Positions 60,475 to 64,000 of a DNA stretch of 64,000 nucleotides are shown here, piece by piece. Every line of letters begins with the position of its first letter. Within the stretch, counting starts at the first letter, position 1. This DNA is from a virus. The position numbers were made by a program, and so were the translations under genes. Where the stretch lies: positions 18,376 through 82,375 of IMG/VR virus record IMGVR_UViG_3300021142_000021. One strand, given 5' to 3'. A model generated the notes under the pieces. That model had not been told where the DNA came from, did not search any database, and saw only the letters and a program-made list of their open reading frames with translations.

Positions 60475-60767
60475 TCCTCTTCTACGACTTTTTTCGCCTT
60501 AGGTGGCAGGGGTGTAAGTGCCTCGCCAAATAGCTTCTGGAGTTTGCGTTGGATTGCGAGAGCGGTGACATCACGCACCTCAGCGGCATCAAACTTAACC
60601 TTCAGACGAGCAACTGACTCATCAAGGTATCGCCTCGACACATCGCTCAAGGTCGTCTGATAGGCGCACGAGGTTTGCACCAGCGATGTGTCATAGCCTG
60701 CCAGGAGGATGTAGCCACGGTCCTTGTCGGCGGGCATAACGCGGATGAAGAGGGTTTGTATTTTCAT
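60471..60767 (-). CDS. Hypothetical early protein
   Basis: 98 residues, mixed, with a helical C-terminal half (SVARLKVKFDAAEVRDVTAL) and a Lys/Pro-rich end (LPPKAKKVVEED). More GC-rich than genes before 57 kb. The start overlaps the previous stop (ATGA). The end overlaps the -35 box of the next promoter. Confidence 0.7.
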   Translation of the reverse strand: MKIQTLFIRVMPADKDRGYILLAGYDTSLVQTSCAYQTTLSDVSRRYLDESVARLKVKFDAAEVRDVTALAIQRKLQKLFGEALTPLPPKAKKVVEED

Positions 60768-60916
60768 TTGAAGCTGCTTTCAATCTTTTTGCAGAGTGCG
60801 TCATACTGTTCTTTAGTCAAAGGCGTGAACCGTTGACTCTCACTTCTGTGAACATGCTCTGCATAGCCCGTTGTGCGCTCCCAGTATTTGTCGTGTTGTT
60901 CGGGTGTGAAGTCCAT
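60764..60916 (-). CDS. Hypothetical 50-residue early protein
   Basis: MDFTPEQHDKYWERTTGYAE then HVHRSESQRFTPLTKEQYDA and a Lys-rich end. CAACAAGGAGCACAG lies before ATG 60916. It resembles short phage proteins built on a F-T-x-E-Q-x-D repeat: TPEQHDKYWE and TKEQYDALCK are two similar helices. Function unknown. Confidence 0.7.
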   Translation of the reverse strand: MDFTPEQHDKYWERTTGYAEHVHRSESQRFTPLTKEQYDALCKKIESSFK

Positions 60917-60939
60917 CTGTGCTCCTTGTTGCTTACGCT

Positions 60940-60967
60940 ATTATAGCACAGAAAACAGTGCTGTCAA
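60940..60967 (-). promoter_or_regulatory. Consensus sigma70 promoter
   Basis: Minus strand TTGACA (60967-60962), 16 bases, TATAAT (60945-60940). The leader shares GCAACAAGGAG with the neighbouring promoters. It overlaps the 3' region of the gene upstream by almost nothing, so each unit has its own promoter. Confidence 0.85.
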
Positions 60968-60979
60968 GCACTGCCACAC

Positions 60980-61216
60980 TTAATAAACTTCGAGCTCGTG
61001 TATGCAATAACGTGCGCCGAGCTGTCGTAGCGCAGCTCTGCAGGGTTCAGGCGAGACACTCCAGAACGTGTAGTCGATCTCTTGCTTAAGATCGGCTGTA
61101 ATCTCGCATTCGTACAGTTCATAGATGTCATTGTTGCTGAGGTTGATGCACGCTTCTGCGAACTGTTGCATACTGTGAATGCGCTTTGCAAGTGCTTTGA
61201 GTTGCTTACGTGACAT
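60980..61216 (-). CDS. Hypothetical early protein
   Basis: 78 residues from ATG 61216: MSRKQLKALAKRIHSMQQFA, then an acidic middle (NDIYELYECEITADLKQEID) and ALRQLGARYCIHELEVY. The start is set by AAGGAG nine bases upstream and by the promoter leader; the frame is open further. The basic N-terminus and acidic middle are typical of small host-interaction proteins, but no function can be given. Confidence 0.7.
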   Translation of the reverse strand: MSRKQLKALAKRIHSMQQFAEACINLSNNDIYELYECEITADLKQEIDYTFWSVSPEPCRAALRQLGARYCIHELEVY

Positions 61217-61244
61217 ATTGTGTACTCCTTGTTGCGATGTGTTT

Positions 61245-61273
61245 ATTATAGCGCAAAGGAACTGTGCTGTCAA
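61245..61273 (-). promoter_or_regulatory. Perfect sigma70 promoter
   Basis: Minus strand TTGACA (61273-61268), 17 bases, TATAAT (61250-61245). The leader CACATCGCAACAAGGAG is nearly identical to that of the promoter at 60446. It overlaps the end of the GIY-YIG gene. Confidence 0.9.
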
Positions 61274-61905
61274 CAACTATTTTTCGCCTCGGTACCGATG
61301 CACGCAACTACTTTTGTCTGCAGAGACTTGCGTTTATTGCGTTCACGCTGTTGTGCATTTCTACGTAATCTTATTTCATCGGGTGTTAAATTTAACTTAT
61401 TATGTGGTACTCTGCCCATCTTAGCGCGGGATTCTGCTGTATGTTTTTTACCGAACATATGATTATTCGAGCCCTGTAGTGCTACACTAATTTTAGCATT
61501 ACGCGCTGGATTAGTCCATACTTCTTGCATTGATGCTGTATAACGTTCCATAGTCTCGGGTTTAGCATAGGCAGAACGATTGCTTATGCTCGAGGCTTGT
61601 TTTGCGGCATCTGTGTGTATGTAGCCACTGCTTCCATCTCCTCCATCGGATTTGTTACGAAGTATGCCAGTCCCATTGTCCTTTCTTCCATACCAGCGTA
61701 TAATACGACGCTCAATAGCGAACGCACCTAACTCAGTAAGGTTAGCCTCAAGAATTACTATGAGAGCTCTATTAGTTGGAGGCGAGACTATGTGTTGTTT
61801 GCTCTTAGAGCGTTTTCCCTTACCTTTGCCTATATAGTAAGGTGTCCCATCCTCGCGTAAGTAAGCGTAGACATAGAACGCAAGGGACGAGACTATTTTA
61901 TACAT
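61270..61905 (-). CDS. GIY-YIG homing endonuclease, copy 1
   Basis: 211 residues. [19 protein letters not shown] (~10-28) is the YVY/YIG core. Then [19 protein letters not shown] (~58-76) supplies the catalytic-type Arg and Glu, and [17 protein letters not shown] is conserved. NUMOD-like HTAESRAKM and the basic C-terminus bind DNA. It is clearly paralogous to the gene at 62637 in the opposite orientation. The ATG at 61905 has GATAAATA four bases upstream and no good ribosome site. Confidence 0.85.
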   Translation of the reverse strand: MYKIVSSLAFYVYAYLREDGTPYYIGKGKGKRSKSKQHIVSPPTNRALIVILEANLTELGAFAIERRIIRWYGRKDNGTGILRNKSDGGDGSSGYIHTDAAKQASSISNRSAYAKPETMERYTASMQEVWTNPARNAKISVALQGSNNHMFGKKHTAESRAKMGRVPHNKLNLTPDEIRLRRNAQQRERNKRKSLQTKVVACIGTEAKNSC

Positions 61906-61909
61906 ACGC

Positions 61910-61917
61910 TATTTATC
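61910..61917 (-). promoter_or_regulatory. GATAAATA motif next to the endonuclease start
   Basis: Minus strand GATAAATA, then GCGT and ATG 61905. Same spacing as at the HNH gene (2638) and at 52890. Confidence 0.5.
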
Positions 61918-61990
61918 GATTGTAAGCAGATGTAACAGTTAAAATAATGCTTGCTCGAAGTTGTTTTCTGCCATATAATAAGCACATGGA

Positions 61991-62077
61991 AACAAATAAA
62001 GCAAACAAAAAGCAAGCGCAAGCAAGCATGTTTGTTACAATTTATTTGTTGACATTGGAGCACAATGGTGCTACAAT
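61991..62077 (+). promoter_or_regulatory. Sigma70 promoter with a flanking inverted repeat
   Basis: TTGACA (62049-62054), 17 bases, TACAAT (62072-62077): 11 of 12 consensus bases. AACAAATAAA (61991-62000) and TTTATTTGTT (62041-62050) form a perfect 10-bp inverted repeat whose right arm overlaps the -35 box, a plausible operator. Another -10-like TATAAT lies at 61974-61979. The remaining gap 61906-62141 holds this control region and a small hairpin, GTGC/GCAC, before the ribosome site. Confidence 0.75.
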
Positions 62078-62141
62078 ACATATATGCGCTAAACGGTGCA
62101 TATTGTTTAACTAACGTGCTAAGGCACAAAGGAGAGCTATC

Positions 62142-62621
62142 ATCGATAAAGGAATCAGACCGGCCGCGAACGCCAAGTTTTTGGAGTTGCTCCCCACCCG
62201 CGCTGAAATTGGCAACACCGGCTTCCGCAAGAACGTTATGTTTTACGTGATGGAGGAATTCGGCATCACGCTTGCAAGTGCTGCAACGCACTACAATCAC
62301 GCTTTCCAAGCTGTTAAGCTTGCAACTCCCGAGCTGGTGGAAGGGCTGGGGCGTGCAGACGACAAGAAGGGCGGACGCAAGCCCAAAGCTGTTGTTGTTG
62401 CAGAAGCTGTTGCTGTGCTGCTTGGCACGCCGGAAGCTGTTGCAACACCCGCAGTTGGCGGCGAAGTCAGCAATGCAGGCGAAACTGCTCCAGAGCAGAC
62501 GGTGTTTACAGTGAAGAAGAAGTCCGACGACACGGTGATCGGGACGTTCAGCTTCGAAGATGCAAAGGCGTTGGTGGCAAAGGCTGCTGCTGCTAAGAAG
62601 GCTGCACTTTATTACGTTTGA
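62142..62621 (+). CDS. HTH-like protein with probable ATC start codon
   Basis: 159 residues if translation begins at ATC 62142, seven bases after AAAGGAG. The next usable codon is TTG 62181, with no ribosome site. No ATG, GTG or TTG lies between the in-frame TAA at 62112 and that TTG. NTGFRKNVMFYVMEEFGITL and then ASAATHYNHAFQAVK look like a helix-turn-helix (residues ~27-60). GGRKPKA is a basic hinge, then an Ala/Val-rich linker and a C-terminal FTVKKKSDDTVIGTFSFEDA segment follow. Probably an early DNA-binding regulator. ATC starts are rare and IF3-sensitive. Confidence 0.65.
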   Translation: MDKGIRPAANAKFLELLPTRAEIGNTGFRKNVMFYVMEEFGITLASAATHYNHAFQAVKLATPELVEGLGRADDKKGGRKPKAVVVAEAVAVLLGTPEAVATPAVGGEVSNAGETAPEQTVFTVKKKSDDTVIGTFSFEDAKALVAKAAAAKKAALYYV

Positions 62622-62623
62622 TT

Positions 62624-62631
62624 GATAAATA
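62624..62631 (+). promoter_or_regulatory. GATAAATA motif before GIY-YIG copy 2
   Basis: GATAAATA, then AGAGC and ATG 62637. It lies just after the stop of the HTH-like gene and is the third endonuclease gene with this arrangement. Confidence 0.5.
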
Positions 62632-62636
62632 AGAGC

Positions 62637-63299
62637 ATGAGCTCTTATTACGTTTACGCTTACCTTAGGACAGGAAACCTAACACCTTATTACATAGGTA
62701 AAGGTAAGCGCGAACGTGCCTTCATAAAACACGGTAGAATTACCGTACCAAAAGATAAATCTCGTATCGTGTTCTTAGAATGTAACCTATCAGAGATAGG
62801 TGCATTCGCTATAGAACGACGTATGATTAAATGGTATGGTAGAAAAGATAATGGAACAGGTATTCTTAGGAACATAACCGATGGTGGAGACGGGTGTTCG
62901 GGTCGTATCTATAGACACACAGCAGAAACTAAAGCTAAGATTAGTGCTGCTCAGGTAGGAATGCTGCGCGGACCTCATACAGAAGAGACAAAGTCAAAAC
63001 TCAAGGCAGCGAGGGCACTTAGACCTCCCGCCTCGGATGAGACTCGCAGGCGTATGAGTGAATCTCTCCGAGGAGAAAAGAATCCCAACTTTGGAAAAAC
63101 TGCTACAGCTGAACAGCTAGAAGCTGCCAGTGCATTACGTCGTAATATACCTAGATCGCCTACTGCCTGTGCTAAACATAGCGCCACAATAAAAGGCATA
63201 CCAAAACCTAAACTCACTTGCCCTCACTGCGGGCTCACTGGCGGCACCCCGCAAATGAAGAGATATCATTTTGATAACTGCAAACAAAAACCTATGTAG
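62637..63299 (+). CDS. GIY-YIG homing endonuclease, copy 2
   Basis: 220 residues. [20 protein letters not shown] (~4-23) is the catalytic start. [19 protein letters not shown] (~52-70) and [13 protein letters not shown] match copy 1 closely. NUMOD3 repeats follow ([38 protein letters not shown]), and a C-terminal C-x2-C ... H-x4-C set ([14 protein letters not shown]) suggests a zinc finger. The base composition is AT-rich like the left half, unlike the HTH-like gene next to it, which fits mobility. Confidence 0.88.
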   Translation: MSSYYVYAYLRTGNLTPYYIGKGKRERAFIKHGRITVPKDKSRIVFLECNLSEIGAFAIERRMIKWYGRKDNGTGILRNITDGGDGCSGRIYRHTAETKAKISAAQVGMLRGPHTEETKSKLKAARALRPPASDETRRRMSESLRGEKNPNFGKTATAEQLEAASALRRNIPRSPTACAKHSATIKGIPKPKLTCPHCGLTGGTPQMKRYHFDNCKQKPM

Positions 63300-63368
63300 G
63301 AATGATACTCCGATCGGCGGTTATATCTATATACATCTGTTATGTCGATCCTGTGTAGCGGTCTGTCT

Positions 63369-63391
63369 TGACTACGTTGTTAATGTAGTCA
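63369..63391. repeat. 7-bp inverted repeat after GIY-YIG copy 2
   Basis: TGACTAC (63369-63375) and GTAGTCA (63385-63391) around a 9-base loop. There is no T run, so it is a weak terminator at best. Confidence 0.4.
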
Positions 63392-63436
63392 CACGCAGGA
63401 AGCACATACGCATTACTTACACATTTGTTAGTCTAA

Positions 63437-63459
63437 GATTAGCCTTTTTCTGGCTAATC
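63437..63459. terminator. 8-bp hairpin between convergent genes
   Basis: GATTAGCC (63437-63444), loop of seven, GGCTAATC (63452-63459), perfect. It sits directly after the stop of the minus-strand gene at 63461 and faces the end of the plus-strand endonuclease. Probably a two-way transcription barrier, though without a good T tract. Confidence 0.5.
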
Positions 63460-63460
63460 C

Positions 63461-63634
63461 CTAGTCACCAAACGCATATACAAGCATAGGTTCGTCCTCT
63501 AAGCACTCAACGCGCACAATATCTGTATCGCGGAGCATCTCTTCTTGAAGATCACACGCTTCCATCTCATTGCATTGCTCAGCACACAGCACAGCACCCT
63601 TTGCACTGTAGCCAATGATAGTTACTGTTGTCAT
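63461..63634 (-). CDS. Hypothetical 57-residue early protein
   Basis: MTTVTIIGYSAKGAVLCAEQ then an acidic helix (CNEMEACDLQEEMLRDTD) and the end EPMLVYAFGD. CTGGAG lies before ATG 63634. Small, acidic, with four Cys. Function unknown. It follows the next gene in one minus-strand unit. Confidence 0.65.
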   Translation of the reverse strand: MTTVTIIGYSAKGAVLCAEQCNEMEACDLQEEMLRDTDIVRVECLEDEPMLVYAFGD

Positions 63635-63648
63635 ACGATACTCCAGTG

Positions 63649-63795
63649 TTAAAAGGGGATAATCTGCGTCTTAGCACGCAGGCCATGTTGCATCTGATAC
63701 AAGCGGCATTCCTGTAGTGTGCCTATCATGTAAGCTGAACCAACTACTACACTACCGAACTTACCTTCATCGGATACAACCATGTACTTGCCCAT
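63649..63795 (-). CDS. Hypothetical 48-residue early protein
   Basis: MGKYMVVSDEGKFGSVVVGS then AYMIGTLQECRLYQMQHGLR and AKTQIIPF. ACACAGGAGTAACGT precedes ATG 63795, a good ribosome site. First gene behind the promoter at 63829. No motif recognised. Confidence 0.65.
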   Translation of the reverse strand: MGKYMVVSDEGKFGSVVVGSAYMIGTLQECRLYQMQHGLRAKTQIIPF

Positions 63796-63828
63796 ACGTT
63801 ACTCCTGTGTGTAGTGTGCTATGTATGT

Positions 63829-63857
63829 ATTATACTGTCTGCAGGAGCAAAGGTCTA
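63829..63857 (-). promoter_or_regulatory. Sigma70-type promoter
   Basis: Minus strand TAGACC (63857-63852), 17 bases, TATAAT (63834-63829). The -10 is perfect and is followed by ACATACATA as at 60446; the -35 matches four of six bases. It drives the two small genes downstream. Confidence 0.65.
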
Positions 63858-64000
63858 TGCCTGTTTAGGCCTCTAGGCGGGAAAGTTGTGCCAGAACCTG
63901 TCGCTAGATCCCAGTTTTAGTTTCCAATTCTGGTTTGGACTTTTGATCTGGAAACCTAGGATCAGATTGACAGTTCATGCACTCACAGTCATAGCGAGTC
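63858..64000. other. Window end without a recognisable gene
   Basis: I see no supported frame in this stretch. GGTTT and AAACC near 63934-63955 can pair across a loop, and ATTGACAG (63967) could be a -35 box for a gene beyond the edge. No tRNA fold could be drawn. Confidence 0.4.

Noticed and set aside
61986-62114. Possible 42-residue frame METNKANKK... behind TATAAT 61974
   Set aside because: No ribosome site, and it runs through the strong promoter of the next gene and its inverted repeat. More likely control DNA.
61893-62309. Minus-strand frame of 138 residues
   Set aside because: It crosses a promoter and the ribosome site of the HTH-like gene and has no initiation signal.
62297-62533. 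Minus-strand Ser/Thr-rich frame opposite the HTH-like gene
   Set aside because: Shadow of the Ala/Glu/Val-rich plus-strand coding sequence.
63900-64000. tRNA-like fold near GGTTTGGACTTTTGATCTGG
   Set aside because: No acceptor or T arm can be paired on either strand; only one short stem is possible.

Overview
The window looks like part of a T4-type myovirus genome of the large marine or aquatic kind. It has a run of recognisable baseplate and tail genes (gp5-, gp25- and gp6-like). T4-style late promoter motifs (GATAAATA or TATAAATA) lie in front of several transcription units. Genes are small and tightly packed with ATGA overlaps, there are free-standing homing endonucleases, and a long host-like block of sugar and envelope-glycan genes is present. 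Most of the window is AT-rich. I recognise no tRNA, rRNA, CRISPR array, integrase or transposase. The host cannot be named from the sequence.

Layout. 1-21.3 kb, plus strand: virion genes. These are a hub/lysozyme protein with an HNH endonuclease gene placed behind it, an M15 peptidase, gp25, gp6, a 3376-residue structural protein and three smaller tail or fibre proteins. 21.4-49.5 kb, plus strand: about 34 tightly coupled genes for glycan synthesis or modification. They include GT8-like and GT2-like transferases, two methyltransferases, two radical SAM enzymes, an expanded family with a conserved FIHTWD motif (ten domain copies in nine genes), six SGNH/GDSL-like proteins, a C-methyltransferase-like protein, a cupin, a nucleotidyltransferase-kinase fusion, AroE-like, KdsC-like and GatZ-like enzymes, a carbamoyltransferase, a second nucleotidyltransferase and a PLP aminotransferase. 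Together they look able to make, activate, transfer and decorate one or more unusual sugars.

49.4-57.5 kb, minus strand: small phage genes (HAD phosphatase, short GDPD, DEDD exonuclease, membrane proteins including a superinfection-immunity-like one). They are followed by a tandem array of 16 mostly 57-98 residue genes, most of which end in a variant of EDAxxFKLKFGL. A strong sigma70-type promoter (TTGACA-17-TATACT) stands at the head of the array.

57.5-60.0 kb: a highly unusual control-like region. It has direct repeats, strong hairpins and two divergent genes with homologous promoters and leaders. Between 58,041 and 59,511 the dinucleotides GA, GG, TC and CC are almost absent on both strands, so the two encoded proteins contain no Glu, Gly, Pro or Trp. 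I consider this the best candidate for something undescribed. 60.0-64.0 kb: small early-type genes, mostly minus strand, behind consensus sigma70 promoters that share a leader; two related GIY-YIG endonucleases in opposite orientation; and between them an HTH-like gene whose best start codon appears to be ATC.
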